From: Apilactobacillus waqarii | GTDB lineage: Bacteria > Bacillota > Bacilli > Lactobacillales > Lactobacillaceae | DNA: 64,000 bases | Assembly (NCBI RefSeq): GCF_019061205.1 | Contig: NZ_JAHQYH010000002.1 | Coordinates: forward strand, 124,001 to 188,000 | Direction: 5' to 3' | Shown here: positions 7,448-16,380 of the stretch, in pieces | How the letters are laid out: each line of letters opens with the position of its first letter | How positions within the stretch are numbered: the first letter of the stretch is position 1 | Program-made: the position numbers and the translations under genes | Notes under the pieces: model-generated | Databases searched by the model: none | What the model was told of the DNA's origin: nothing | What the model saw: the letters and a program-made list of their open reading frames with translations, nothing else

Positions 7448-8473
7448 TTATATTTTATTAACTATAGAAATTACGACAAACAATAGGATGACTAATAGGT
7501 TAGCAAGCTTGTGTCTCATTAAAATGGCAATGAATTCTCTGATAATGGCATTTGGTAGAAAAAATCCGCTGGTCTTTGATCCGATTCCATTAATTTTCAT
7601 GCCGGCATTCTTAGCGTAAGCTGTGGCACGGTAGATGTGATAGTTGTTGGAAACGAAGATACCGTTATTTGAATCTAGTTTGTATCTGTCGACAATCTTC
7701 TTGGAAAACGCGAAGTTTTGAATCGTGTTGACTGACTTATCTTCCGCGACAACGTCATCTGGATTGATGCCTTTTTGAAGCACATAGTCTCTCATGGCCA
7801 CACCCTCTGGAATCTTTTCGTCGCCACCTTGACCACCGGAACAGATGATTAGGGGATGCTTGTCAGAAACACTGATTTGGTTTTGATAGAAATCAATCGC
7901 ACGGTCGATTCGAGATGCCAGTAGTGGTGAGACCTCGTTTCCGTTTAGCAAACCAGCTCCCAAGACAATGATGAAGTCCTTGTCTGGTTTGGGACGATAG
8001 AAGTTACAAATCCAAACGGAAAGGGAAAAAATCAAGAAAATACTAATGATGTAAAATGAACTCATTTCAGTAAAGTGTTCAATCATTAAGTTGTACGGCT
8101 TGGGAATTAGTTTTCTTAAGAATAGAAAACTTAATAGTGGATAAATCAACAAGAATACACCAATTATTAATGTTAGTAGGTTGGCTAATGAATGGTTTTC
8201 TCTTCTCCAAACAATAATTCCATTCCAAATCAATAGAACTGCATGAAGAGCATATATTAGCGTTAATACAATCATAATTAGCAAAGTAAGTATTAAAAAT
8301 ACGGAGTGTAGTATTTTGCTGTTGCTTATGAGAGAGAAAAACATGACGTTTCCAGTTAGAGCGAATAGTGTCATTAAAAATAAGAATCCGTTCCAAAAAG
8401 AAGCCTTATTTTTATAAAACGACCAACATAGTAGTCCAATGCAAATTATTAATGTTAGTGGTATAAAATACAT
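7448..8473 (-). CDS. YdcF/ElyC-type DUF218 membrane protein
   Basis: The N-terminal half (to about residue 155) holds five or six membrane helices; the C-terminal half is a DUF218 domain with the core FIIVLGAGLLNGNEVSPLLASR, the GGQGGDE loop and NNYHIYRA near residue 290. DUF218 proteins (YdcF, SanA, ElyC) act at the envelope and are linked to cell-wall precursor or lipid-carrier handling. The start at 8473 gives 341 residues and lies nine bases after GAGG; an ATG fifteen bases upstream (8488) has no binding site. Confidence 0.8.
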   Translation of the reverse strand: MYFIPLTLIICIGLLCWSFYKNKASFWNGFLFLMTLFALTGNVMFFSLISNSKILHSVFLILTLLIMIVLTLIYALHAVLLIWNGIIVWRRENHSLANLLTLIIGVFLLIYPLLSFLFLRKLIPKPYNLMIEHFTEMSSFYIISIFLIFSLSVWICNFYRPKPDKDFIIVLGAGLLNGNEVSPLLASRIDRAIDFYQNQISVSDKHPLIICSGGQGGDEKIPEGVAMRDYVLQKGINPDDVVAEDKSVNTIQNFAFSKKIVDRYKLDSNNGIFVSNNYHIYRATAYAKNAGMKINGIGSKTSGFFLPNAIIREFIAILMRHKLANLLVILLFVVISIVNKI

Positions 8474-8498
8474 ATATATCATCCTCATCTATTAGGAT

Positions 8499-8530
8499 AA
8501 AAAAGCTCACAAATTATTTGTGAGCTTTTT
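8499..8530 (-). terminator. Terminator of the SEC10/PgrA-like gene
   Basis: AAAGCTCACAAAT pairs with ATTTGTGAGCTTT, with a T-run when read on the minus strand. Confidence 0.8.
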
Positions 8531-8548
8531 GTTTATCTCCATTCTACA

Positions 8549-9571
8549 CTATACAAGTGCTCCTGGAACATATTTCTTATTAACTAATTTGTTGTGTGGC
8601 ACCATCACAAAGTGAATACCACCAAACTTATCGAAAGAAACGGCAAAGTAGTTTGGTTGATACTTTTTATGGATGTCTAAATTCATTAGAGCAGTTGCAT
8701 GACCCCAATATGAAGGACCATCTTCAAATAATTGAAGAGCAATTGAATTGTATACGGCATGCTTTAAAGCAGCCATAGTTACTACACGTTTCTTAAGCTT
8801 AGTGCTAGTTAAAGCAAATGATGGGTTATCACTGTAATTTTCTTCTGCAACGTCAGAAATGTTATATTTCTTAGATGCGACGGATCTTGTTCTTAAGTCA
8901 TGGCCAGTTTTTTTACCGGTGTTGTTCCAGTTGTCCTTGCTATAAACATCGGCGAATGTTTGAGCAACAGCAATGGTATTCTTAGAAGATTTGTACTGAA
9001 TTCCCTTAGCTTGCTTGATTGCAGGATTTAGAATACTTAGGGCGAATTGAGTAAGTTCTTTTCTTTGACTGTAAGTCATTTTATTTAGGTTAACATTTCT
9101 ACTTAAATCTTTCTTACTTGGTGTAAATGAGTTAATTGCTAGCCCCTTTAGACCAATTTTACCCATTGCCACTTGCAACTTGTAGTTACCGATTGATTTT
9201 TCGCTAGCTGCTTTTTTTAGTGTAGCGTTAGTATAACCCTTTGGTAATTTGATTACGTTTTTAGGATTCTTTTTAGCGTTATAGTTAATTTTAGTTACAA
9301 AATTAGCATCAGAACCAGGATCGGTAACTTGATTGCCAGAAACCTTCATTGCTTGAGTTGGAATGAAGTTATTCAAGTCAGCGGTAGTTAGCTTACTGAT
9401 TGATTTAGTAGTTGCGATTTTGGCATCATCAGTAGTTTGTTGTTTAAATTTTTTAATTAATGTAGATTCTTTTTTAGTAGAGCTTGCGTGAGTAGTTACA
9501 GCTGGTGCTGATGAAGCAATCACAGAACCGATTAACGCAGCAGCAGCGATCATTTTAATTGTCTTTTTCAT
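8549..9571 (-). CDS. Secreted SEC10/PgrA surface-exclusion-domain protein
   Basis: The 340-residue protein has a signal peptide ending THAS and a C-terminal domain of the SEC10/PgrA type: ELTQFALSILNPAIKQAKG, then KTGHDLRTRSV, AEENYSD, AALKHAVYNSIALQLFED and YWGHATALMN. This CAP-like fold is common in extracellular lactobacillus proteins; the name derives from enterococcal conjugation surface exclusion but most chromosomal copies have no known link to plasmids. No LPXTG anchor or membrane tail is present. It is downstream of the small two-span membrane protein at 9582-9803 and probably co-transcribed with it, only ten bases apart. Confidence 0.75.
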   Translation of the reverse strand: MKKTIKMIAAAALIGSVIASSAPAVTTHASSTKKESTLIKKFKQQTTDDAKIATTKSISKLTTADLNNFIPTQAMKVSGNQVTDPGSDANFVTKINYNAKKNPKNVIKLPKGYTNATLKKAASEKSIGNYKLQVAMGKIGLKGLAINSFTPSKKDLSRNVNLNKMTYSQRKELTQFALSILNPAIKQAKGIQYKSSKNTIAVAQTFADVYSKDNWNNTGKKTGHDLRTRSVASKKYNISDVAEENYSDNPSFALTSTKLKKRVVTMAALKHAVYNSIALQLFEDGPSYWGHATALMNLDIHKKYQPNYFAVSFDKFGGIHFVMVPHNKLVNKKYVPGALV

Positions 9572-9581
9572 ATTTTTTCAC

Positions 9582-9803
9582 CTATTTAATTCCTAATAAA
9601 TATACAGCTAATCCAACCAGGATTACCCCAATTACAACAATAAATAAACCAAATTTAATTAGTTTACCACCGATTCCATCCCAAGCAGGTTGATTTGACA
9701 TCGCGCGAAGCTTGAAGAAGAACCATCCAATTCCCATACAAATGGCGCCAAATAGAAAAACACCATACGCAAAAAGCATAAAAAAGCTTTGAGTTTGTTG
9801 CAT
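9582..9803 (-). CDS. Small two-span membrane protein
   Basis: The 73-residue protein has two hydrophobic segments (about residues 5-27 and 46-70) around a short loop containing QPAWDGIGGKLIKFG. The start ATG at 9803 has AAGGGG at a normal distance; a GTG nine bases upstream is in frame but overlaps that site. No family recognised. It heads a probable two-gene operon with the SEC10/PgrA-like secreted protein. Confidence 0.65.
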   Translation of the reverse strand: MQQTQSFFMLFAYGVFLFGAICMGIGWFFFKLRAMSNQPAWDGIGGKLIKFGLFIVVIGVILVGLAVYLLGIK

Positions 9804-9977
9804 TACCTTCACCCCTTATTGAAAGTTTTGTTTAGAATATATTATCATAGTTTACATTTAGCTCAAATATATAGATACAATCTTAAAAATTACTTAATAA
9901 TTACAGAAAATATCCTTAAGTGTTATAATTTTTAATTATGTATTCAAGATTTCAATAATAAGGAGATGAGTTCACCC

Positions 9978-11186
9978 TTGGGTGATCGAGCGATAAATTG
10001 GAAACAAAACCTAAATGTCTTGTGGTTTGGGACATTTGTAGCTGGAATCGGATTTAGTAGTATTAGTCCTTTCATTGCATTATTTATAGGTCAACTGGGC
10101 GATTACAACGCCACTCAAACATCCATTTACAGTGGGATGGCATTTGCAGCACCATTTCTTGTTAAGATGATTGTTTCACCATTGTGGGGAATCCTAGCTG
10201 ATAAGTATGGTCGAAAGCCAATGTTACTTAGAGCATCCTTGGGAATGGCCGTCGTAATTGGTGCAATGAGTCTTGTAACTAGTGCATGGCAATTAATTAT
10301 CCTACGTCTTTTACAAGGTGTCTTTTCAGGATTCATCAGTAACGCCAATGCCTTAGTGGCTGCCGAAACACCAAAGAGTCATGTGGGGCAGGCTTCTGGA
10401 AAACTATCGACAGGAAACGTATCTGGAACATTAATCGGACCAATGATTGGTGGATTAATCGCCGATACATTTGGCTACCGTTATACATTTTTGATTACCG
10501 GTCTAGCAATGTTGGTTGCATTTATCCTAAGTATCTTTTTTGTTCATGAAAACTTTAAACCAGTGCCACACGAAAAAGGGGAAAAGCAACCCCATTTCTT
10601 ATCTGGAATTCCAACTAAGCAAATCTTATTTGGAATGTTCTTAACCACCTTATTTATTCAAGCAACTAATAACTCAATCTCACCAATCTTGAGTTTGTAC
10701 GTTAAACAATTGGATCCGACATCGACCAACATTGCGTTGACCGCCGGAATTATACAAGCCATCAACGGGGTGGCGATGATATCAGTCGCTCCATTCTTTG
10801 GCCGTTTGGGTGATAAGATTGGTTCACATCAAATATTGAAATTTGGGCTAGTATTTTCAATGGGTGTCTTCTTCCTAACAACATTCGTGCAAAACGTCTG
10901 GCAACTAGGGACCTTGCGTTTTCTAATCGGGATTTCCGATGCGGCATTGTTGCCGACGGTTCAGGCAATCCTAGCTAAGTACAGTCCACATGACCGAATC
11001 AGTCAGGTCTTTAGTTGGAACCAAAGCTTCCAAGCAGCTGGAAACGTCACTGGACCAATGATTGGTTCAGCAGTTGTTTTAATCGGCGGATATCGTGGTG
11101 TGTTCATTGCTACCACTATTCTAGCAGGGATTAACTTGTTCCTAGTTCGTAAGAATATTAAGTCAATTGAAACTGACAAGAACTAA
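9978..11186 (+). CDS. MFS drug-type exporter
   Basis: The roughly 402-residue, 12-helix carrier belongs to the drug:H+ antiporter-1 branch: WGILADKYGRKPMLLRA after helix 2, LRLLQGVFSGFISNANALVA in helix 4, and GPMIGGLIADTFGYR as the antiporter motif C region in helix 5. The in-frame ATG at 9966 sits within the ribosome binding site AAGGAGATG itself, so translation more likely starts at the TTG at 9978. This gives an N-terminus (MGDRAINWKQNLNVLWFGTF) that aligns with the TTG-started paralog at 55276. Substrate unknown. It stands alone. Confidence 0.88.
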   Translation: MGDRAINWKQNLNVLWFGTFVAGIGFSSISPFIALFIGQLGDYNATQTSIYSGMAFAAPFLVKMIVSPLWGILADKYGRKPMLLRASLGMAVVIGAMSLVTSAWQLIILRLLQGVFSGFISNANALVAAETPKSHVGQASGKLSTGNVSGTLIGPMIGGLIADTFGYRYTFLITGLAMLVAFILSIFFVHENFKPVPHEKGEKQPHFLSGIPTKQILFGMFLTTLFIQATNNSISPILSLYVKQLDPTSTNIALTAGIIQAINGVAMISVAPFFGRLGDKIGSHQILKFGLVFSMGVFFLTTFVQNVWQLGTLRFLIGISDAALLPTVQAILAKYSPHDRISQVFSWNQSFQAAGNVTGPMIGSAVVLIGGYRGVFIATTILAGINLFLVRKNIKSIETDKN

Positions 11187-11248
11187 ATATTTGTTAATTG
11201 ATGAAACATCATTATAATTAATAAGATAGTATTTGGAGGTGGATTGCG

Positions 11249-11503
11249 ATGACTAGAGAAGAAATTGACAACAATTTACTAACATTAAAAAGAACGCGTT
11301 CACACATCATAAACGCACTAGATGGTACCAATAGGGACAGTAATGTTATTCGAGATATCGACCATTTGGTGGAATACTTAAATGAAACAGATGAACGTGA
11401 AATAACACAAGAATATGTTGATCGTAAGTTTAGAATCATCAAAGGTGAAATTAACTGTTCACTTGATTGTTTCAATAACGCGATGAAAGCATTGATTAAG
11501 TAG
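11249..11503 (+). CDS. Hypothetical 84-residue helical protein
   Basis: A small soluble, charged, probably all-helical protein beginning MTREEIDNNLLTLKRTRSHI. Good binding site (GGAGGTGG) upstream and a terminator directly after. No family recognised; it is single-gene transcription unit. Confidence 0.6.
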   Translation: MTREEIDNNLLTLKRTRSHIINALDGTNRDSNVIRDIDHLVEYLNETDEREITQEYVDRKFRIIKGEINCSLDCFNNAMKALIK

Positions 11504-11527
11504 ACATCCGAGAGGGTGTCTTTTTTC
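11502..11527 (+). terminator. Terminator overlapping a stop codon
   Basis: AGACATCC pairs with GGGTGTCT around GAGA, followed by Ts; the stem begins inside the TAG stop of the preceding gene. Confidence 0.75.
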
Positions 11528-11589
11528 TTTTATTTTAATAATTATCCGAGTATAATAGCTTACATTAAGTAAGCGAAAGGAAGATGAAT

Positions 11590-12624
11590 ATGTCAAAATT
11601 ACTTGCACCGGCAAATGTTGGTGGACTATCTCTTAAGAATCGAGTAGTGATGTCACCAATGTGTACATATGAAGTGATTCGTGAAAATGGAATTGCTACA
11701 CCATTTCACTTTGCTCACTATGGGATGCGTGCAATTAGTGGTGTTGGTTTAATCATTACCGAATCAACTGCCGTGGATCCAAGAGGGCGTATTAGTAACA
11801 ACGACCTAGGGTTATGGAATGACGAACAAGTTAGTGAATTCAGTCGTTTGGTTGACTCTCTTCACTACCTAGGTTCAAAGGTAGGGGTTCAATTGAACCA
11901 TGCTGGTAGAAAGGCTGCCGATGAAGATGTTCCGGTTGCACCAAGCGCAATCGCATTTAGCGACGACAGCAATACACCTGTTGAACTAAGTAAGGAAGAT
12001 ATCGCAAATATAGTTAACGAATTCGGTCAAGCTGCTAAACGAGCTAGCGATGCTGGAGTTGACATGGTCGAAATTCATGGTGCCCACGGTTACTTGCTGA
12101 ACCAATTCTTATCAGCCGTTTCCAACAAGCGTGATGACGAATACGGTGGTAGTCTAGAAAATCGTTTCCGCATTGTTTCTGAAGTCATTGATGCTGTGAA
12201 GGCTAACTTTGCTGGTCCTGTCTGGATTCGTTTATCACTAACCGATTACGATGACAGTGGACTACAAAACACTATGGCTGACTGGCAACAAATCGGTAAG
12301 TGGTTAGAAGAAGCCGGCATAAAACTAATCGACGTTTCAACCGGTGGATTACTTCCAAAAGGACCTAACTTCCCAGTTCATGACGGATATCAAACTCCAT
12401 TTGCCACTGAACTTAAAAAAGCGGTAAATATTGATGTCTCAACTGTTGGTTTGCTAGACAACCCTGGTTTAGCCGAATACATTCTACAAAACGACCAAGC
12501 CGATTTGATTATGGAAGGACGCGCATTGCTAAGAAACACTAACTGGTTGGCAGATGCTGCAAAAGAACTACATGATCATGATTTTAAGGTCTTTGATGCG
12601 TCATACGAACGTGGCCAAAAGTAA
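11590..12624 (+). CDS. NADH:flavin oxidoreductase, Old Yellow Enzyme family (YqjM/NamA-like)
   Basis: The roughly 344-residue FMN enzyme reduces activated C=C bonds with NAD(P)H. Family marks are LKNRVVMSPMCTYE near the N-terminus (the Cys is the YqjM-type redox-tuning residue), VGVQLNHAGRKA, and the substrate-binding pair His/His in VEIHGAHGYLLNQFLS, followed by NKRDDEYGGSLENR. The start at 11590 lies nine bases after AAAGGAAG; an ATG at 11584 is too close to that site. Monocistronic, with its own terminator. The physiological substrate is unknown; electrophile detoxification is usual for the group. Confidence 0.9.
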   Translation: MSKLLAPANVGGLSLKNRVVMSPMCTYEVIRENGIATPFHFAHYGMRAISGVGLIITESTAVDPRGRISNNDLGLWNDEQVSEFSRLVDSLHYLGSKVGVQLNHAGRKAADEDVPVAPSAIAFSDDSNTPVELSKEDIANIVNEFGQAAKRASDAGVDMVEIHGAHGYLLNQFLSAVSNKRDDEYGGSLENRFRIVSEVIDAVKANFAGPVWIRLSLTDYDDSGLQNTMADWQQIGKWLEEAGIKLIDVSTGGLLPKGPNFPVHDGYQTPFATELKKAVNIDVSTVGLLDNPGLAEYILQNDQADLIMEGRALLRNTNWLADAAKELHDHDFKVFDASYERGQK

Positions 12625-12628
12625 AAAT

Positions 12629-12658
12629 AAAAAGATATCCAGATGGATATCTTTTTTT
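12629..12658 (+). terminator. Terminator after the OYE gene
   Basis: AGATATCC pairs with GGATATCT around AGAT, followed by a T-run. Confidence 0.8.
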
Positions 12659-12734
12659 ATTGGTAAAATTTTGTCATCTAATTTTAATTTGTTATATAAT
12701 TATTCTATTACAGCGAATAAAATGAGGTGATTAT

Positions 12735-13016
12735 ATGTATTGGACAGACGAAAGAATTATGACATACCGTGCGAAGATTAAGGGGGCATGGTACGTTCAA
12801 AAATTCCAACAATACTATCAATTCGACCTTCGTAAACCAGAAGATAAGATGAGAATGTATCGTCAATTGGAACCCAAAACAATTAAGTCCTATTTTGATG
12901 ATTTAATCGACACCTACGAAAAGCAATTCCTGGAACAACTAGATAACATGAGCACCGATGATCTATTGGAAACACTAGATTCATTAAGGGATGAAGGATA
13001 TATTGATATCATGTAA
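12735..13016 (+). CDS. Hypothetical 93-residue acidic protein
   Basis: A small soluble protein, MYWTDERIMTYRAKIKGAWY at the start and an acidic C-terminal half (MSTDDLLETLDSLRDEGYID). Start supported by GAGGTGATT. No family recognised; secondary structure looks mostly helical. Convergent with the lipoprotein gene across a shared terminator. Confidence 0.6.
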   Translation: MYWTDERIMTYRAKIKGAWYVQKFQQYYQFDLRKPEDKMRMYRQLEPKTIKSYFDDLIDTYEKQFLEQLDNMSTDDLLETLDSLRDEGYIDIM

Positions 13017-13048
13017 AAAAGAACCGATATAATATCGGTTCTTTTTTT
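13015..13048. terminator. Bidirectional terminator
   Basis: GAACCGATAT pairs with ATATCGGTTC with A- and T-runs outside. Confidence 0.85.
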
Positions 13049-13049
13049 A

Positions 13050-13652
13050 TTAGTTATTAGTATTTAGACTAACAGATTGCTTTTCGCTAAGCTTTTTGTC
13101 CTTAAAGGTAAGGTTGTAGGCGTGTGAATTGTCATATTGGTAGGTCATAAATGACATTCCATCAGCTTCTTGTTGTGAAAGAGGTGAGCCTAGAGTTGCT
13201 TGAGCGTCAGAGAATGAAGTGTTTTTAGCAAGTTTTTCAATCTTTGCCTTCTTGACGATTTTAGCAGCGGTGTTTTGTTGATAACCCTTGCTTAAAACCT
13301 TGTCCTTGTAAACAATTACAAATATGTATTGTAGTTGTGCATTGCCACCCATTTGCCAAGTGTATTGCTTTGCTTGAGCATTGTTGGTAAGGGTAGTGTC
13401 GGTAGTCTTGGAAGGGTTTCCTAGTAGGCTAACGACCTTCTTATAACTTGAACCACCGTGTAATTGTTGATCGGTGTACTTGATTTGTTGGTACTTTTCT
13501 AATGAGATGCCTGAAGTGTTTAGGGCATCTGACAGGGAAGGCTTTGGACCGGAAATGGTTTGGTTGGTATCTTCAGCCTTCTTCTTACCACAAGCACTTA
13601 ATACTAGTAGGCACGTAAAAAGCGCAAGGAAAATCTTAAAAGTTTTATTCAT
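13050..13652 (-). CDS. Lipoprotein with DUF3862-like tandem repeats
   Basis: The 200-residue protein has a lipoprotein signal (MNKTFKIFLALFTCLLVLSA then Cys). The exposed part carries two copies of a BLIP/SmpA-like fold: YKKVVSLLGNPSKTTDT ... YTWQ and FSDAQATLGSPLSQQEAD ... YQYD. Such DUF3862 lipoproteins are common in Lactobacillales with unknown role. The start at 13652 follows GAGGAGATATAGT; an ATG 15 bases further upstream lacks a site. Confidence 0.8.
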   Translation of the reverse strand: MNKTFKIFLALFTCLLVLSACGKKKAEDTNQTISGPKPSLSDALNTSGISLEKYQQIKYTDQQLHGGSSYKKVVSLLGNPSKTTDTTLTNNAQAKQYTWQMGGNAQLQYIFVIVYKDKVLSKGYQQNTAAKIVKKAKIEKLAKNTSFSDAQATLGSPLSQQEADGMSFMTYQYDNSHAYNLTFKDKKLSEKQSVSLNTNN

Positions 13653-13828
13653 ACTATATCTCCTCAATATGTTCTATTAGTATTTTAATCAAATTAGGGG
13701 CTAAATATCAATAATTTAAATTATTTATTCATAATTTAATCATGATTTTTTTACAAACCAAAAACTTGTAATAAATGCTTTTCCCTAATACCATGGATGG
13801 TGAAGAAAGAAAAAAGGAGGTTGTATCT

Positions 13829-14341
13829 ATGAGTAAGATTGCTGCAATTGTTACCAGCGGATACGAAGATTCTGAATTAACTTCACCTATGAAGGCATTA
13901 AAGGATGCAGGTCATGAAGTTGAAATCATCGAAGACATGGCCGGAAACACAATTACCGGTGAACATGGCGATACACAAAAGGTTGATCTGGGTATCGACG
14001 ACGCCAACTTCGATGATTATGACGCATTGCTATTACCCGGCGGAGGCTCTCCAGATGCATTGAGAGCAGATGATCGTTTCAATGATTTTGTAAAACGTTT
14101 CCTATTGGCTAATAAGCCTGTGTTTGCAATTTGTCACGGTCCTCAATTCTTTATTCAAACCGGTTTGGCAAGTGAATTGAAGTTGACTGCATACACAACA
14201 ATCAGATATGACCTATTCTATGCCGGTGCTGAAGTTCATGACGAACCAGTCGTAGTAGATGAAAAACACAAACTAGTCACAAGCAGAACTCCTGACGATT
14301 TAGATGCATTCAATGCTGAAATCGTTAAGTTCGTAAAATAA
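13829..14341 (+). CDS. DJ-1/PfpI family protein
   Basis: The 170-residue protein has the class I glutamine-amidotransferase-like fold of PfpI/YhbO: EVEIIEDMAGNTITGEHGD, YDALLLPGGGSPDALR and the nucleophile elbow VFAICHGPQFF with its cysteine. Members act as stress proteins, with reported glyoxalase or chaperone-like activity. The start at 13829 has AAAAAGGAGG at ideal spacing; an earlier in-frame ATG at 13775 would add 18 unalignable residues. Confidence 0.85.
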   Translation: MSKIAAIVTSGYEDSELTSPMKALKDAGHEVEIIEDMAGNTITGEHGDTQKVDLGIDDANFDDYDALLLPGGGSPDALRADDRFNDFVKRFLLANKPVFAICHGPQFFIQTGLASELKLTAYTTIRYDLFYAGAEVHDEPVVVDEKHKLVTSRTPDDLDAFNAEIVKFVK

Positions 14342-14346
14342 TATGT

Positions 14347-14377
14347 AAAAAAAGAAGCCTTTTGGGCTTCTTTTTTA
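14347..14377. terminator. Bidirectional terminator
   Basis: AAAAGAAGCC pairs with GGCTTCTTTT between convergent PfpI and TetR genes. Confidence 0.8.
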
Positions 14378-14944
14378 TCTTCTGATGACAATTCCACAAA
14401 TTTCAGTCATTGAAGTGTTGATTAGGCGGTAGAATACTTTCTTGAATTCTTCAACTGACAATGGAATTGGTTGTGAAATCCATGACATAATCGCGTCTAA
14501 AATGACTCTGAAGAAGAAAGTTAACACATAGTACTTAGGGATGCCATATTTTTTTTCATCGTAGTTCTCGAAGTAAGGAACTAGGAATTTGGAATAATGA
14601 CTGCTTAAAAATGAGAATAGTTGAGGTTCGTAGAATTCGTATAGAACCTTGATGTATTCACGATCATCGTAGACGATTGGGAATACCTTTTCGCTTAGAA
14701 TATAGAAAAAGTTATCATAGTTTTTATCAACGTTAACAAATTGTTCATCTAAAGAATGACTGATGCTAGTTTCGATGAAGTTAACGATGTCGATTTTATT
14801 CTTGAAGTGATTGTAAAAAGTACCACGAGAAATATTTGCGTTTTCGATGATGTCGTTTGTACTAATTGTGTTAATGTCTTGGTGAGCCGATAAATTTAGA
14901 AAAGACATTACGATTCTTTTCTTGGATTTGCTTTTAATAAACAT
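14375..14944 (-). CDS. TetR/AcrR family regulator
   Basis: The 189-residue protein has the TetR helix-turn-helix near residues 25-50 (TNDIIENANISRGTFYNHFK) and a C-terminal ligand/dimer domain resembling the TetR_C type found in DhaS-like regulators of lactobacilli. The start follows AAGGGGGATTTAATC. It is divergent from the aquaglyceroporin across a 659-base gap, but no clear palindrome near either start identifies its target. Confidence 0.82.
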   Translation of the reverse strand: MFIKSKSKKRIVMSFLNLSAHQDINTISTNDIIENANISRGTFYNHFKNKIDIVNFIETSISHSLDEQFVNVDKNYDNFFYILSEKVFPIVYDDREYIKVLYEFYEPQLFSFLSSHYSKFLVPYFENYDEKKYGIPKYYVLTFFFRVILDAIMSWISQPIPLSVEEFKKVFYRLINTSMTEICGIVIRR

Positions 14945-15449
14945 TCTGATTAAATCCCCCTTATAAATTTTTACTATTCAGGGCTGAGTAATGTGAACTA
15001 CATTAAATCTTTGCCATGCTTATAATTATAATCTTATCTAGCGAGATAAATACTTAAGTTTTTACAAATTTAATTAAGTTTATGCAAAAAAGTTTAAAAT
15101 ATATTTTAGTTAAGATTGATATAAAAAGTTTTTATAAAAGGGGCGTTTTTTATAAGCTAAGCTTAACTTAAAATTGTTGAATTATAAGTAACCATTAAAT
15201 GCTTATAAAAAGTGGTTAAATAATCTTTATTAGTTATTGAAAAACGGCAGTGTGGGTCATATAATTATTTTTGCTGGGTTGTTAGCAAAATGTTGGCTTG
15301 ATTATTTAAAATCTTAAGAAAATAACAATAATCAAAAAGTTATACACGCTGTCTAATAACTCGTTTCAACAAGATTATCGATATACTGTTATGGTTTAAC
15401 ATACTATCAACAAATTACTACATATGAATTTGGAAAAGAAATTATGGCG
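14945..15449. other. Long gene-free AT-rich region upstream of the aquaglyceroporin
   Basis: No coding sequence is supported here. A 13-base odd palindrome TAAGCTAAGCTTA lies at 15153-15165 and a weak TAACCA...TGGTTA dyad lies downstream. The region leads to an orphan terminator at 15450-15488, so it may contain the promoter and body of a leader RNA or small RNA. Confidence 0.4.
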
Positions 15450-15488
15450 AGAGTTATAAGGTCGATTCGAATTTTACAACTCTTTTTT
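15450..15488 (+). terminator. Orphan terminator in the leader of the aquaglyceroporin gene
   Basis: A 13-base stem (AGAGTTATAAGGT with ATTTTACAACTCT, one mismatch and two G-U pairs) closes an eight-base loop and is followed by six Ts. No plus-strand gene lies upstream, and the next gene starts 115 bases later. It is therefore either the end of a small RNA or a conditional terminator. Confidence 0.6.
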
Positions 15489-15603
15489 ATGCCGCCAGAT
15501 TGGTTTGTAGAAGCGTTGCCGTTTAAAAACGGATGGAAGAACTTGAGCAAGATAAAGATGATGGAGTAAATACTGTGTAGTTTATATAAAGGAGAAGAAA
15601 ATT

Positions 15604-16326
15604 TTGGATCATTACACGCTATTAACTAGATGCATCGCTGAATTTATTGGAACAGCCATCATGGTCGCATTGGGTAACGGATCAGTTGCCAATGTCGAAT
15701 TGAAGGGAACTAAAGGTTTCCATGGTGGATGGGTATTAATTGGCTTTGGTTACGGAATCGGGGTTATGATTCCAGCAATGATGTTTGCGACAATTTCCGG
15801 AGCCCAAATTAATCCAGCAATGACACTTGCTTTGGCTTTTACAAACCAATTCCCATGGCATGAAGTATTACCATATATTGTTGCTCAATTGTTAGGGGCA
15901 ACGGTTGGTCAAATTGCGGTGGTACTTACTTACAAGCCATACTATGACAATACTACTAACTGTGAATGTGTTTTAGGAACTTTTGCAACCATTGACTCCG
16001 CTCACAGTTACCTAAATGGGTTCATTAACGAATTAATCGGAACCTTCCTGTTGGTATTAGGTGCCTTGGCAATGACTGCCGACAAACTAGATCCACGTGC
16101 TGACTTTATCGCGCTAGGTTTTCTAGTAATGTGTTTGGTTGTTTCATTCGGTGGCCCAACCGGACCAGCATTGAATCCAGCTAGAGATATTATGCCCAGA
16201 ATTGTTCACGCCTTTTGTCCATTTAAGAACAAGGGTGGGTCACACTGGAAATATAGTTGGGTACCAATCATAGCTCCAATCATTGGAGCCACCCTAGCTG
16301 CAATCTTATACAAGGCCGTATTTTAA
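15604..16326 (+). CDS. MIP family aquaglyceroporin / lactate-permeable channel
   Basis: The 240-residue channel has six membrane helices and both pore signatures, AQINPAMTLAL (NPA 1) and GPALNPARDIMPR (NPA 2). The Asp after the second NPA-R (NPARD) is the mark of glycerol-type facilitators. In lactobacilli this group covers GlpF-like glycerol channels and the LarD-type D/L-lactate channel; no glycerol or lactate-racemase genes lie nearby to decide. Translation starts at TTG, with AAAGGAGAAGAAAATT before it. The leader contains an orphan terminator and thus a possible switch. Confidence 0.88.
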   Translation: MDHYTLLTRCIAEFIGTAIMVALGNGSVANVELKGTKGFHGGWVLIGFGYGIGVMIPAMMFATISGAQINPAMTLALAFTNQFPWHEVLPYIVAQLLGATVGQIAVVLTYKPYYDNTTNCECVLGTFATIDSAHSYLNGFINELIGTFLLVLGALAMTADKLDPRADFIALGFLVMCLVVSFGGPTGPALNPARDIMPRIVHAFCPFKNKGGSHWKYSWVPIIAPIIGATLAAILYKAVF

Positions 16327-16336
16327 GCATTAAAAA

Positions 16337-16380
16337 ATAAAAGAGAGGAAAATGTTAAGATTTTCTTCTCTTTTTTATTT
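16337..16380 (+). terminator. Terminator after the aquaglyceroporin gene
   Basis: AAGAGAGGAAAAT pairs with ATTTTCTTCTCTT around GTTAAG with one G-U pair, followed by Ts. Confidence 0.8.

Noticed and set aside
15444-15569. 41-codon ORF starting ATGGCGAGA upstream of the aquaglyceroporin gene
   Set aside because: It runs through the orphan terminator, has no good binding site and no recognisable protein pattern; the hairpin explains the sequence better.
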